A DNA stretch of 64,000 nucleotides from Azonexaceae bacterium s22 (lineage in GTDB: Bacteria > Pseudomonadota > Gammaproteobacteria > Burkholderiales > Rhodocyclaceae), in the NCBI GenBank assembly GCA_016617495.1, contig WYCU01000003.1, positions 371,950-435,949 of the forward strand, written 5' to 3'. The notes beneath the pieces were generated by a model. That model was not told the origin of the DNA, searched no databases, and saw nothing but the letters and a program-made list of their open reading frames with translations. Of the stretch, positions 9,345-19,547 are shown piece by piece (position 1 is the first letter of the stretch; each line of letters begins with the position of its first letter). The position numbers and the translations under genes were made by a program.

Positions 9345-10364
9345 TCAAGGTCGATCCGCACCATAGCCCGCGGGATTGTCGGACTGCCAGCGCCAGGCAT
9401 CGCGGCACATCGCTTCCAGATCGAATTGCGCCGACCAGCCCAGACGCTCCCGTGCCAGGGTCGGATCGGCAAAACAGGCGGCGACGTCGCCCGGCCGCCG
9501 CGCCACAATGCGATAAGGCACCGGGCGGCCGCTGGCGCGTTCGAAGGCTTGGACCACCTCCAGCACACTGTAGCCTCGGCCGGTCCCAAGATTGACCGTC
9601 AGCACACCCGGATTCCCCGCCACCGCACCCAGCGCGGCCAAGTGACCGCGCGCCAGGTCGACGACATGAATGTAATCGCGCACGCCAGTACCGTCCGGTG
9701 TCGGATAATCGCCGCCGAATACCGCGAGTTCCGGGCGCCGCCCAACCGCAACCTGGCACACGAACGGCAGCAGATTGTTCGGCGTGCCCTGCGGGTCTTC
9801 ACCGATCAAGCCACTCGGATGAGCCCCGACGGGATTGAAGTAACGCAGCAGCGCAATACGCCAGGACGCATCGCTGGCCGCCAGATCGCGCAGCATGTCC
9901 TCGATATGCAATTTGCTGCGCCCATACGGATTGGTGGCCTGCAGCGGGAAATTCTCTCGGATCGGCACACAATGCGGATCGCCATAAACGGTGGCGGACG
10001 AGCTGAATACCAGTTGCCGCACCCCGGCATCGGCCATCGCTTCACAGAGATGCAGCGTGCCGCGCACATTGTTGTCGTAGTAGCGGAGCGGTTGGGCGAC
10101 CGACTCGCCCACCGCCTTGAGCCCGGCGAAATGAATGACAGCGCTGAACTCGTAACGCCCGAACACGTCCCGCAAGGCCGCCGGATCGCGAATATCGCCT
10201 TCGACGACCTTCAGCGCCCGGCCGCAAATGGCCTCGATACGAGCAATCACTCCACGCGCGCTGTTGGAAAAATTGTCGAATATCACCGGCTCCTGGCCGG
10301 CCTGCAACAGTTCGACCACGGTATGCGAACCGATGTAGCCGGCACCGCCAGTTACCAGAATCAT
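9345..10364 (-). CDS. galE: UDP-glucose 4-epimerase
   Basis: A 339-residue cytoplasmic extended-SDR enzyme that interconverts UDP-glucose and UDP-galactose (or the N-acetyl forms), supplying sugars for surface glycans. The NAD-binding GGAGYIGSH motif lies at residues 6-14. The catalytic SSSATVYG segment and YGRSK (YxxxK) follow at about 120-155. Length matches GalE (about 338). It stands alone, separated from tpsB and from the tRNA-Ser unit, so it is probably transcribed on its own. Confidence 0.95.
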   Translation of the reverse strand: MILVTGGAGYIGSHTVVELLQAGQEPVIFDNFSNSARGVIARIEAICGRALKVVEGDIRDPAALRDVFGRYEFSAVIHFAGLKAVGESVAQPLRYYDNNVRGTLHLCEAMADAGVRQLVFSSSATVYGDPHCVPIRENFPLQATNPYGRSKLHIEDMLRDLAASDASWRIALLRYFNPVGAHPSGLIGEDPQGTPNNLLPFVCQVAVGRRPELAVFGGDYPTPDGTGVRDYIHVVDLARGHLAALGAVAGNPGVLTVNLGTGRGYSVLEVVQAFERASGRPVPYRIVARRPGDVAACFADPTLARERLGWSAQFDLEAMCRDAWRWQSDNPAGYGADRP

Positions 10365-10755
10365 GGCTGGCTGCTCCAGCCCGGGGCACGGTAATGCCCG
10401 GAACGGCAGCTCGCAAAGGAAACTTCTCGGGAACGGAGTGCTGTCATTGTTCGCCCGGCGATTTGGAATTCAACCGTTAAATTCTAATTCCCGCCTTCCG
10501 CCCACACTGCAGGATTGCTGCAAAAGAAGCCTGTCGGCCAGTCGCATGCAACATGCATACAACACCCGCCGAAGCGCAGCCTGCGGGGAGGCCGGCAAAA
10601 AACCGGCCGCAGAATCGGGTATGATCCGCCCGTCAGCGGCGGGATGGATTCGATGACACCGAATCACCGATCGCTCGGACGGCCAGCTGGCCGTAGAAAA
10701 ACAAAAAGGCCAGCACGTGAATGCTGGCCTGATGTCGAGACAACAATTGAATTTT
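10365..10755. other. Intergenic region upstream of galE
   Basis: A 391-bp stretch without a convincing gene. It contains the tRNA-Ser terminator (10697-10729) and presumably the galE promoter: on the minus strand a weak TTGAAT / 16 bp / AACAAT pair lies near 10450-10475. Open frames here only read through the tRNA and look spurious. Confidence 0.5.
10697..10729 (-). terminator. Rho-independent terminator of tRNA-Ser
   Basis: On the minus strand, a perfect 8-bp stem GGCCAGCA / TGCTGGCC with a 6-base loop is followed by TTTTTGTTTTT. It begins 27 bases after the tRNA 3' end, as expected for a monocistronic tRNA. Confidence 0.92.
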
Positions 10756-10848
10756 TGGCGGAGAGGAAGGGATTCGAACCCTTGTGCCAGGTTTCCCTGA
10801 CCATCCGATTTCGAGTCGGCGCCGTTATGACCACTTCGGTACCTCTCC
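10756..10848 (-). tRNA. tRNA-Ser (anticodon CGA)
   Basis: A 93-base class II tRNA including an encoded CCA. The acceptor stem is GGAGAGG / CCTCTCC, followed by a G discriminator. The anticodon stem CCGA/TCGG holds loop CTCGAAA, giving anticodon CGA, which reads UCG codons. The long variable arm is typical of tRNA-Ser. The T-arm reads GGGTTCGAATCCC. Confidence 0.95.
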
Positions 10849-10860
10849 GGAGAGCGCGAG

Positions 10861-10866
10861 ATAATA
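10861..10866 (-). promoter_or_regulatory. Putative -10 box of the tRNA-Ser gene
   Basis: TATTAT on the minus strand lies 12 bases upstream of the tRNA 5' end. The matching -35 region would fall inside the first codons of mltF on the other strand. No strong -35 is seen, so this is tentative. Confidence 0.4.
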
Positions 10867-10880
10867 GCACAAAAACAGGA

Positions 10881-12314
10881 ATGCACTGGTTCAGATCCCT
10901 GCTCCTTGGCGTCTTTTTCCTGCTGCTTGGCGGCTGCGGGGAACAATTGCCTTTCGGCAGCCGCCCCTTGCCGTTTCCCACGCCTGCCCAGCACGATCTG
11001 ATCGTCCTGGCGGTTGCCGGCCCATTGACGCAGTACGTCGACGACCAGGGTGAAACGCTGGGGCTGGAACACGATCTGGTCGAAGCCTTCGCACAGGAAC
11101 TCGGCGTCGGCGTCAAATATGTATTGGTTTCGCCCTCGGAAGTGGCCGAACGCCTTGACGCCGGCGAGGCTCATCTGGCCATTGGCTGGCTGCCCGCGCC
11201 CGAAGACGACGCGCTGCGGGCGACCCCTGCGATTATTGAAACAGGCGACATGCTCGTCCAGCACGAAGCCTCCCTCCCCCTCTCCGACCGCAGCGAACTG
11301 GGTGGCCGCACGGTTCATGCCCTCGCCGGATCGCGGCAACTTGCCCACTTGCGCGCACTGCAGAAGGAAATCCCCGAACTTCAGGTTGTGGAATATCCAG
11401 ACGGCGACCTCTTCGGCCTGTTTGAGGCCCTGGGCGCCCGCAAGGTCGATCTCATTGCCGTCGACGAACGCATCGTGCCCATTGCCGCGCAATTCTTCCC
11501 TTTCATCGAAGCCACGCTGGACCTTGGCAACGAGCGCCCCATCGTCTGGTGGCTGGGGCGCCATCCCAATGCGGAACTGCTCTCGCGCGCCAAGACCTTT
11601 GTCGAGCGTGCGCAGCTCGACGGAACGCTGGCACGCCTGGAAGATCGCTATTTCGGCCATGTTCAACGCCTGAAGCAGGCGGACATCGTCGCCTTCCTTG
11701 GCAAGATCGAAACCACATTGCCGAAACTGCGCAAGCATTTCGAGGCCGCGCAGACGATTACCGGGCTGGACTGGCGCCTGATCGCCGCGGTAGCCTATCA
11801 CGAATCGCAATGGGACCCGCTCGCCACCAGCCCGACCGGCGTGCGCGGCATCATGATGCTCACCGAAGACACCGCCGACCGCCTCGGGGTCAGCAACCGT
11901 CTGGATGTGCGCGAGAGCATCCTTGCCGGTGCCCGTTACATCAACATCCTGCGTGACATGCAGCCCGACGATGTGGCCGAACCGGACCGCACCTGGCTGG
12001 CACTGGCGTCGTACAACATCGGCCCCGGCCACTTCAATGCCGCGTCGACGCTGGCCAAGCAGTTGGGTGCCGACCCTACCGCCTGGTATGAAATGAAGCA
12101 GATTCTGCCCCTGCTCGCCCAGCCCAAGTATTACCAACGGGTCAAAGCCAGCCGGGCGCGCGGCGGGGAGGCGGTGCTGCTGGTCGAGAACATTCGCAGT
12201 TACTACGAAATCCTCAAGCACAACACCCCGCGCTACGAGATCGTTTCGCCTAAAGTGGAAGCCATGATGGGCATGCAGGGCGATAGCGGCCCCGGCCTCA
12301 AACTGAAGCGCTGA
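10881..12314 (+). CDS. mltF: Membrane-bound lytic murein transglycosylase F
   Basis: A 477-residue outer-membrane lipoprotein that cleaves peptidoglycan glycan strands, forming 1,6-anhydromuramyl ends. The ATG at 10881 is chosen because it gives a short signal peptide with a lipobox (LLLGGC, Cys about residue 20); AGGA lies just upstream. The open frame extends further upstream but crosses the tRNA. An SBP_bac_3-like domain occupies about 35-265. A C-terminal SLT domain starts near 290, with the catalytic Glu in AYHESQWDP. The gene stands head to head with tRNA-Ser. Confidence 0.93.
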   Translation: MHWFRSLLLGVFFLLLGGCGEQLPFGSRPLPFPTPAQHDLIVLAVAGPLTQYVDDQGETLGLEHDLVEAFAQELGVGVKYVLVSPSEVAERLDAGEAHLAIGWLPAPEDDALRATPAIIETGDMLVQHEASLPLSDRSELGGRTVHALAGSRQLAHLRALQKEIPELQVVEYPDGDLFGLFEALGARKVDLIAVDERIVPIAAQFFPFIEATLDLGNERPIVWWLGRHPNAELLSRAKTFVERAQLDGTLARLEDRYFGHVQRLKQADIVAFLGKIETTLPKLRKHFEAAQTITGLDWRLIAAVAYHESQWDPLATSPTGVRGIMMLTEDTADRLGVSNRLDVRESILAGARYINILRDMQPDDVAEPDRTWLALASYNIGPGHFNAASTLAKQLGADPTAWYEMKQILPLLAQPKYYQRVKASRARGGEAVLLVENIRSYYEILKHNTPRYEIVSPKVEAMMGMQGDSGPGLKLKR

Positions 12315-12374
12315 GACGGGACGGCCTCCAGCTTTCAGCGTCGCCCCCGGCCAGCGCCGTTTTGCGCTGCCCTG

Positions 12375-12427
12375 AAAAAAACAAACGCCCTGCACCGCCC
12401 CGGCAAGCCGGGAACTGGCGCAAGGCG
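12375..12427 (-). terminator. Rho-independent terminator of serS
   Basis: Downstream of serS on the minus strand, a long GC-rich hairpin (outer CGCCTTGC ... GCAGGGCG, inner CCCGGC/CGGG) is followed by TTTGTTTTTTT. It lies in the convergent mltF-serS gap. Confidence 0.85.
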
Positions 12428-12457
12428 TTCGCCCAGCGTGCCGGGGAATGTGAATTT

Positions 12458-13870
<1,413 letters not shown>

Positions 13871-13911
13871 CTAGCCGGAATATCAGAATTTAAATATATT
13901 CACACCCCATC

Positions 13912-15621
13912 ATGGCACGCTCCGGCCCGCTCCTTTCCCGCGCATTGCCCGACTGGCTCCGCCGGTATCCGCGCCCTTTCCTGCTCGACGATGTCGCCGC
14001 CGGCCTGATCGTGGCCGTGCTCGCCTTGCCGCAGAGCTTGGCCTATGCGCTACTCGCCGGCCTGCCGCCGCAAGCCGGGCTCTACGTGAGCATCCTGCCG
14101 GCCATCGCCTATGCCTGGGTCGGCAGTTCCATGGTTCAAGCCGTGGGACCGGTCGCCATTACGTCGATCATGACGCTCACCGTCCTCTCGCCGCTGGCCG
14201 CCCCAGGCAGCCCGGAATATGTCCAGCTCGCTGCCCATCTGGCCCTGCTCTCCGGTGTCTTGCTCTGCGCGGCGAGCGCCATGCGTCTGGGCTTTCTTGC
14301 CCAGTTGCTCAGTCGGCCGGTCACGCAAGGCTTTCTTTCCGGCTCGGCCATCCTGATCGTTGTCAGCCAAGCCAGGATTCTCCTCGGCGCGCCCACCTTG
14401 GGCGAGCTGCCGACCGTACTGAGCCATGCGCTGCACGGCAGCTTTTCGCCAACTGCCCTGCTTGGCCTGAGCTGCCTGGGATTCATGGCCTTCGCCCGAT
14501 ATGGACTGGGACCGATGCTGCTGCGTCTGGGTTTGCCGGCGCGCCCGGTCGGCTTTGCGGTGCGCCTGATGCCGCTCCTCATTATCGCGCTGGCCACCCT
14601 CACGGTCATTCACTTCGCGCTGGCCACACAGGGCGTGGCCACGGTGGGTGCGGTGCAAAGCGGCTTGCCGGGCTTGCAGTTCAGTCTGCCGGATGGCACC
14701 ACCCTCTCGCGGCTGGCCCTACCGGCAACCATCATCGTGCTGGTCGGCATGGTCCAGAACATCGCCATGGCGCAATCGCTGGCCATCCAGCGGCGCGAAA
14801 AGGTCAGCGCCAACCGCGAAATTCTGGGGCTCGGCGCAGCCAACCTGTTCGGTGCACTGTACGGCGGCATGCCGGTTGGTGGCGGCGTTTCGCGTACGGC
14901 ACTCAATGTCGCGGCGGGCGCACGGACACCGCTGGCCAGCATCTGCACCGCGCTGGGCATGGCTGCCATTGTCTTGCTCGCAGCGCCGGCATTCGCCAAT
15001 CTGCCGCTGGCGGCCCTGGCGGCAACGATCATGGTGGCGGCGTTTTCCATGATCGACCTCGGCGCCTTGCGCAATGCCTGGGCTTACGACCGGGTTGATG
15101 CGCTGTCCTGGCTCGGCACGGCGGGCGGGGTCATTTTCATCGGGCTGGAACAGGGTATCGCCATCGGCATCGCGCTCTCATTGGCGGCCCTGCTGGTGCG
15201 CGCCAGCACGCCGCACATCGCCCGCCTCGGGCGCCTGCCGGGCAGCGAGCATTTCCGCAATGTGGATCGCCATCAAGTGGATACCCTGCCCCACGCCTTG
15301 TTCCTGCGCGTGGACGAAAGCCTCTTTTTCGGGAACCTGACCGCCGTTGAAACGCGTCTGGCCGGCGAACTGGCTCAGGCGCCCGAAATGCACGATGTTG
15401 TGCTGGTGATGAGTGCGGTCAATCGTGTCGACACCACGGCCATGGAAGCCCTCTGCGACATCAATCGCAATCTGGCCGAACAGGGGATCGCGCTGCATCT
15501 CGCCGAAGTCAAGGGGCCGGTTCAGGACCGGCTGATGCGCTCGCCGCTCTGGCCGGCGCTCCGCGGCCAGGTTTTCCTTTCTGCAAACGCCGCGTTCGAG
15601 GCCTTGCAGCGCCCGTCCTAG
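13912..15621 (+). CDS. SulP-family anion transporter with STAS domain
   Basis: A 569-residue inner-membrane transporter, probably for sulfate, bicarbonate or another anion. About a dozen hydrophobic segments fill residues 25-430, starting with the family signature region AVLALPQSLAYALLAGLPP. A C-terminal cytoplasmic STAS domain occupies about 440-560 and regulates transport in this family. The substrate cannot be read from the sequence. It is divergent from serS and its 3' end overlaps the convergent DUF4126 gene by 4 bp. Confidence 0.9.
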   Translation: MARSGPLLSRALPDWLRRYPRPFLLDDVAAGLIVAVLALPQSLAYALLAGLPPQAGLYVSILPAIAYAWVGSSMVQAVGPVAITSIMTLTVLSPLAAPGSPEYVQLAAHLALLSGVLLCAASAMRLGFLAQLLSRPVTQGFLSGSAILIVVSQARILLGAPTLGELPTVLSHALHGSFSPTALLGLSCLGFMAFARYGLGPMLLRLGLPARPVGFAVRLMPLLIIALATLTVIHFALATQGVATVGAVQSGLPGLQFSLPDGTTLSRLALPATIIVLVGMVQNIAMAQSLAIQRREKVSANREILGLGAANLFGALYGGMPVGGGVSRTALNVAAGARTPLASICTALGMAAIVLLAAPAFANLPLAALAATIMVAAFSMIDLGALRNAWAYDRVDALSWLGTAGGVIFIGLEQGIAIGIALSLAALLVRASTPHIARLGRLPGSEHFRNVDRHQVDTLPHALFLRVDESLFFGNLTAVETRLAGELAQAPEMHDVVLVMSAVNRVDTTAMEALCDINRNLAEQGIALHLAEVKGPVQDRLMRSPLWPALRGQVFLSANAAFEALQRPS

Positions 15622-16190
15622 CGGGCAAACAGCCGGCGCAAGGCGCCGGCGACCTTGACGAGCACGATCGCCGCGACGACAAGAAAGACCAGCAGCAGCG
15701 CCAGGAAAAGGAAGGGTGCGGCCAGCATGGCCCAGAATCCGCCCAGAACCAGACCATCCTCGCCAAAGGAGGCCAGCCAGTTGGAAAACGGTTCCGGCGA
15801 GGCATTGATCGCCAGCCGGCTGCCCGCTTTGGCGAAGTGCGTTCCGGCGGTGATCGTGCCGCCGATCAACCCCGCAGCCACCATCCAGGCCGGATCGGCC
15901 TGCCCCAGCGCCAGCGCGGCCAGTACGGCCCCAGCCGGAATGCGGATGAAGGTCTGGAAGGCATCCCAGATCGAATCGAAGGCAGGCACCTTGTCGGCCA
16001 CCAGTTCCGCCACGGCCAGGATGCCGGCCACCCCGATGACCAAAGGGTGGGTCAAAACGGACAAGGTTTCCGGCAGGGCCAGCCAGCCGAAGTGCGCCAG
16101 CACACCGGCCAGAAATACCGTCAGGTAGAGGCGCAGGCCGCTCGCCCAGGCGAGGCCGGCGGAAAGGGCAACGGTGGAGGCAAGATCCAT
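15618..16190 (-). CDS. DUF4126 family membrane protein
   Basis: A 190-residue protein with about five hydrophobic segments and a basic C-terminus (RRLFAR). It looks like a member of the DUF4126 family, whose function is unknown. The likely start is the ATG at 16190 overlapping the rarA stop as TGATG; a GTG one codon upstream is also possible. This overlap implies co-expression with rarA. No catalytic motifs are visible. Confidence 0.75.
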   Translation of the reverse strand: MDLASTVALSAGLAWASGLRLYLTVFLAGVLAHFGWLALPETLSVLTHPLVIGVAGILAVAELVADKVPAFDSIWDAFQTFIRIPAGAVLAALALGQADPAWMVAAGLIGGTITAGTHFAKAGSRLAINASPEPFSNWLASFGEDGLVLGGFWAMLAAPFLFLALLLVFLVVAAIVLVKVAGALRRLFAR

Positions 16191-17533
16191 CACTTGCCTG
16201 CCTTGCGGTCGAGATCACGCAGATGGGCGAGTTTTTCGCCGATTTTCCCTTCCAGGCCACGCGGCGTCGGTTCGTACCAGCCTGGCTCGCGCATGCCGTC
16301 CGGGAGGTAGGTTTCGCCGGCCGCGTAGGCTTCCGGCTCGTCATGCGCGTAACGATAGGCTTTGCCGAAACCCAGTTCTTTCATCAGCTTGGTCGGCGCA
16401 TTGCGCAAATGCACCGGCACCGGCCGCGAACCCTCCTTGGCGACAAAGGCGCGCGCCGCGTTGTAGGCCATGTAACCGGCGTTGGATTTGGCAGCCACCG
16501 CCAGGTAGATCACCGCTTGGGCGAGCGCCAGTTCGCCTTCCGGGCTGCCCAGCCGCTCATAGGTTTCCGCGGCTTCGTTGGCGATCTGCATGGCGCGCGG
16601 ATCGGCCAGACCGATGTCTTCCCAGGCCATGCGGATGATGCGCCGGGCCAGATAGCGCGGGTCCGCCCCGCCATCAAGCATGCGGCAGAACCAGTACAGC
16701 GCGGCGTCCGGATGCGAACCGCGCACCGATTTATGCAAAGCCGAAATCTGGTCGTAGAAGGCATCGCCGCCCTTGTCGAAACGGCGCAAATTCTGCGCCA
16801 CGGTTTCTTCGACAAATTTGCCGTCGACCGCGACAATTCCGGCCGCGTGAGCCGCTGTCCGCATCTGTTCGAGCAGGTTGAGCATGCGGCGGGCGTCGCC
16901 GTCGGCCAGCCCGATCAGGCGCGCACGGGCGTCGTCGTCGAAACTCAGATCGCCCAGCGCCCGCTCGCGGGCACGGTCGAACAAGGTGCCCAACTCGGCC
17001 TCGTCCAAGGACTTGAGGACATACACCGAAGCCCGGGAAAGCAAGGCGGAATTGACTTCAAACGATGGATTTTCAGTTGTGGCGCCAATGAAGGTGAACA
17101 AGCCGCTTTCAACAAAAGGCAGAAAGCCGTCCTGTTGCGCCTTGTTGAAACGATGGATTTCATCGACGAAAAGGATGGTCCGCCGCCCCTGCGCACGCCA
17201 ACGTTCGGCCTGCGCGACAGCCTCGCGCACCTCCTTGATGCCGGAGAAAACCGCCGACAGGGCGATGAACTCGCAATCGAACTGTGTCGCCATCATCCGC
17301 GCCAGCGTGGTCTTGCCCACCCCCGGCGGCCCCCACAGAATCATCGAATGCGGCTGCCCGGATTCAAACGCCAGACGCAAGGGCTTGCCCGGCCCGAGCA
17401 GATGCTGCTGCCCGATCACCTCATCCGGCGCCCGTGGCCGCAATTGCTCGGCCAAGGGCACCGCAACGCGATTGTCGCGGTCGACCGGAAAATCCGGGGC
17501 ATTTTCAGATGCCTGAGAAAAGAGATCGCTCAA
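16190..17533 (-). CDS. rarA: Replication-associated recombination protein A (AAA+ ATPase)
   Basis: A 447-residue cytoplasmic AAA+ ATPase of the RarA/MgsA/WRNIP1 family acting at stalled replication forks. Walker A is GPPGVGKTT (about 69-77) and Walker B is ILFVDEIHRF. The C-terminal tetramerisation region follows after about 260. The N-terminus carries an extra linker (SENAPDFPVDRDN) before PLAEQLRP; this linker is encoded exactly by copy 5 of the dispersed motif and its tail. A second copy encodes AGIVAVDG near residue 235. lolA and ftsK lie upstream on the same strand beyond three opposite-strand genes. Confidence 0.95.
   Translation of the reverse strand: MSDLFSQASENAPDFPVDRDNRVAVPLAEQLRPRAPDEVIGQQHLLGPGKPLRLAFESGQPHSMILWGPPGVGKTTLARMMATQFDCEFIALSAVFSGIKEVREAVAQAERWRAQGRRTILFVDEIHRFNKAQQDGFLPFVESGLFTFIGATTENPSFEVNSALLSRASVYVLKSLDEAELGTLFDRARERALGDLSFDDDARARLIGLADGDARRMLNLLEQMRTAAHAAGIVAVDGKFVEETVAQNLRRFDKGGDAFYDQISALHKSVRGSHPDAALYWFCRMLDGGADPRYLARRIIRMAWEDIGLADPRAMQIANEAAETYERLGSPEGELALAQAVIYLAVAAKSNAGYMAYNAARAFVAKEGSRPVPVHLRNAPTKLMKELGFGKAYRYAHDEPEAYAAGETYLPDGMREPGWYEPTPRGLEGKIGEKLAHLRDLDRKAGK
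16823..16836 (-). repeat. Dispersed TTGTCGCGGTCGAC motif, copy 4 (exact)
   Basis: Exact match inside rarA, reading IVAVD. It is followed by the tracts CAAATTTG and AAGAAACC. Confidence 0.8.
17472..17485 (+). repeat. Dispersed TTGTCGCGGTCGAC motif, copy 5 (exact)
   Basis: Exact match opposite to rarA transcription. Core and tail (GAAAAT, then ATTTTC) encode the extra N-terminal linker of RarA (VDRDN in that frame). Confidence 0.8.
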
Positions 17534-17736
17534 TGAAAATCCTCATGCGGAAAGTTGTCCGCCATTCGACAAATGGCGTCAGTGTACCGCTGTGCCATGT
17601 GCAGCCCAAATGACTTGCGACGATGTGTGCCGCGCGAACTCGCCCACGTCAAAACACTCCAACAACAGCAGTCCCAATGCAGTGCCTGCCTGCTCGTTGC
17701 CTTGCCAGCGCGCAGGCGCCTTCACCGGAGAATACG

Positions 17737-18456
17737 ATGCCAGCATGTCCAGCCCGGATCAGCAGTTCCACAAGCCGGCGGCCGCTTGCAGTGCGATGTC
17801 TTGGGCGTGTGCTGGCGCTCTCATTCGCCACGCTGCTGCTTTCCGCATGCGCCGGCTTTCGCGGCGGTTGGGAAAGCGTGCCTTATGTTGGCGCCCCGCC
17901 ACAAAATCCGGATGGCAGTCGCACCGCCCATGAGGCGCAAAAACGCAGCGAACTCGCCCTTCCCGGGATGACCCTGGGCGTAACCATCCATAACCGGCTT
18001 CGCACCTACGACACGCAGGTCTACCTGTTCGTCTTGCCGTTGTCGATCGATCCGAGAAACGTCAGCACGCAGACCATCGAACCGGACAAGACGCGCGTTT
18101 CCTTGCGTATCGCCAATCTGACCGACGATGTCGTGTTTCGACCCAAGCTGGCTCGGCTCACGGTCGGCGATCAAGCGGTCCAGGCCACGGCCGCCACCGA
18201 GTTCTCGATGTGGAATGCTCAGGGCGAAAAAGTGAGTGCTGGCGGGCAATGGGCGCACCGGCCATTGCCCGATGAGACCGTGTTTGGGGTCCAGAACAAA
18301 GCCTATATCGTGAATCTCGACTTCCCCGTACCGACCCCGTCGCCGGAATCGGTGGAAATCGTCCTGGACCTCTCTGCCGCCCTAAGCTCGGACAAGCTGC
18401 CCAAGGTGCCACCCATCCGCTTTATTCCGGTGCGTTGGAAGGAAGGCTACACTTGA
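17737..18456 (+). CDS. Putative lipoprotein of unknown function
   Basis: A 239-residue protein. The ATG at 17737 is chosen because GGAG lies 6 bases upstream and the product then has a signal peptide with a lipobox (LLLSAC, Cys near residue 37). The frame remains open upstream without a good ribosome site. The mature part is rich in beta-strand-like sequence (VTIHNRLRTYDTQVYLFVLP). I recognise no catalytic motif or family. It is the first of three plus-strand genes between lolA and rarA. Confidence 0.72.
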   Translation: MPACPARISSSTSRRPLAVRCLGRVLALSFATLLLSACAGFRGGWESVPYVGAPPQNPDGSRTAHEAQKRSELALPGMTLGVTIHNRLRTYDTQVYLFVLPLSIDPRNVSTQTIEPDKTRVSLRIANLTDDVVFRPKLARLTVGDQAVQATAATEFSMWNAQGEKVSAGGQWAHRPLPDETVFGVQNKAYIVNLDFPVPTPSPESVEIVLDLSAALSSDKLPKVPPIRFIPVRWKEGYT

Positions 18457-18521
18457 GCCTGATGCTGTCCTCCTGAGGGCGTATCCGCAGGCTCCAACCG
18501 CTCCGAAAACCCACCACGCCC

Positions 18522-19181
18522 ATGCCCGAGCACCTATCCGCATTGCTTCCCACTTGGCCGCTCCTTTCCGCATTCCTGCTCGCCAGCGTGGTGCTTGCCG
18601 TAACGCCAGGGCCGGCAGTGGTCTACATCGTCGCCCGCAGTCTTTCGCAAGGCCGTCGCGCCGGGCTGGTTTCGGTGGCTGGTGTGGCATTGGGCAACTT
18701 CGGCAATGCACTTGCCGCTTCGCTTGGCCTGGCGACCCTGTTCGCCGTGTCGGCTGCGGCATTTACGGTAGTGAAGTACGCCGGTGCTGCCTATCTCGTG
18801 TATCTCGGCATCCGCATGTGGCGCGATACCAGCGCGCCTGCCGTGATCGCGCCACTGGCTGGCAAGGCGGCGTGGCGCATTTTCCGCGACAGTTTTGTCG
18901 TGGCCCTTCTCAACCCGAAGACCACGCTGTTTTTCGCCGCGTTTCTGCCGCAATTCCTCAGCCCTGGCGATGCGCCGATCCTGCAAAGCATCGCGCTCGG
19001 CACGATTTTCGTGGCCATCGCCGCGCTGACCGACAGCGCCTATGCGCTAGCCGCCGGCCAGATCGCCGGAAAACTGCGCGCGCACCCCAATCTGCAACGC
19101 CGCGGGCGTTTCGCAGGCGGCCTGACCTTTATTGGTCTGGGGTTGTTCACCGCGTTTTCCGGGCACGAGAACCGAGGCTAA
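18522..19181 (+). CDS. LysE/RhtB-family amino acid exporter
   Basis: A 219-residue inner-membrane protein with about six hydrophobic segments. The N-terminal signature region ASVVLAVTPGPAVVYIVARS and the LLNPKTTLFFAAFLPQF segment are typical of LysE/RhtB exporters, which efflux amino acids such as homoserine, threonine or lysine. Length is typical (about 210). It lies between a lipoprotein and a small membrane protein; specificity is unknown. Confidence 0.88.
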   Translation: MPEHLSALLPTWPLLSAFLLASVVLAVTPGPAVVYIVARSLSQGRRAGLVSVAGVALGNFGNALAASLGLATLFAVSAAAFTVVKYAGAAYLVYLGIRMWRDTSAPAVIAPLAGKAAWRIFRDSFVVALLNPKTTLFFAAFLPQFLSPGDAPILQSIALGTIFVAIAALTDSAYALAAGQIAGKLRAHPNLQRRGRFAGGLTFIGLGLFTAFSGHENRG

Positions 19182-19194
19182 ACCGGAACACCCC

Positions 19195-19539
19195 ATGTAC
19201 GAATCCCGCCACCAACCCCCGATTTCGTCCGGACATTTTGCCCGACGCTTGCTGACACACCTTCTGGCAGCCTTGTCCTTGCTGGCCATTTCCTTGCTCA
19301 TCGGCATGCTCGGCTATCGTTACTGCGAACAGTTTTCGTGGATCGATGCTTTTCTCAATGCGGCCATGCTGCTGGGGGGCATGGGGCCGGTGCATCCGCC
19401 GCAAACTTCGGGTGGCAAGCTGTTTGCCGGGCTTTATGCGCTTTACGCCGGTTTGGTCTTTGTGGCGGTGGCCGCGCTATTGTTCGCCCCGATTCTGCAC
19501 CGGGTCATCCATCGCTTCCATTGGGATGAAAAGCTTTAG
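19195..19539 (+). CDS. Small membrane protein with ion-channel pore-like layout
   Basis: A 114-residue protein starting at the ATG 19195, 13 bp after the LysE-family gene. A membrane helix (about 17-40) is followed by a re-entrant-looking segment (FSWIDAFLNAAMLLGGMGPV), then a second helix (about 76-97). A helix / pore loop / helix arrangement recalls two-TM potassium channel pores, but the selectivity filter GYG is absent (GGMGP stands there). I cannot assign a function. Confidence 0.65.
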   Translation: MYESRHQPPISSGHFARRLLTHLLAALSLLAISLLIGMLGYRYCEQFSWIDAFLNAAMLLGGMGPVHPPQTSGGKLFAGLYALYAGLVFVAVAALLFAPILHRVIHRFHWDEKL

Positions 19540-19547
19540 GCAGCGCT

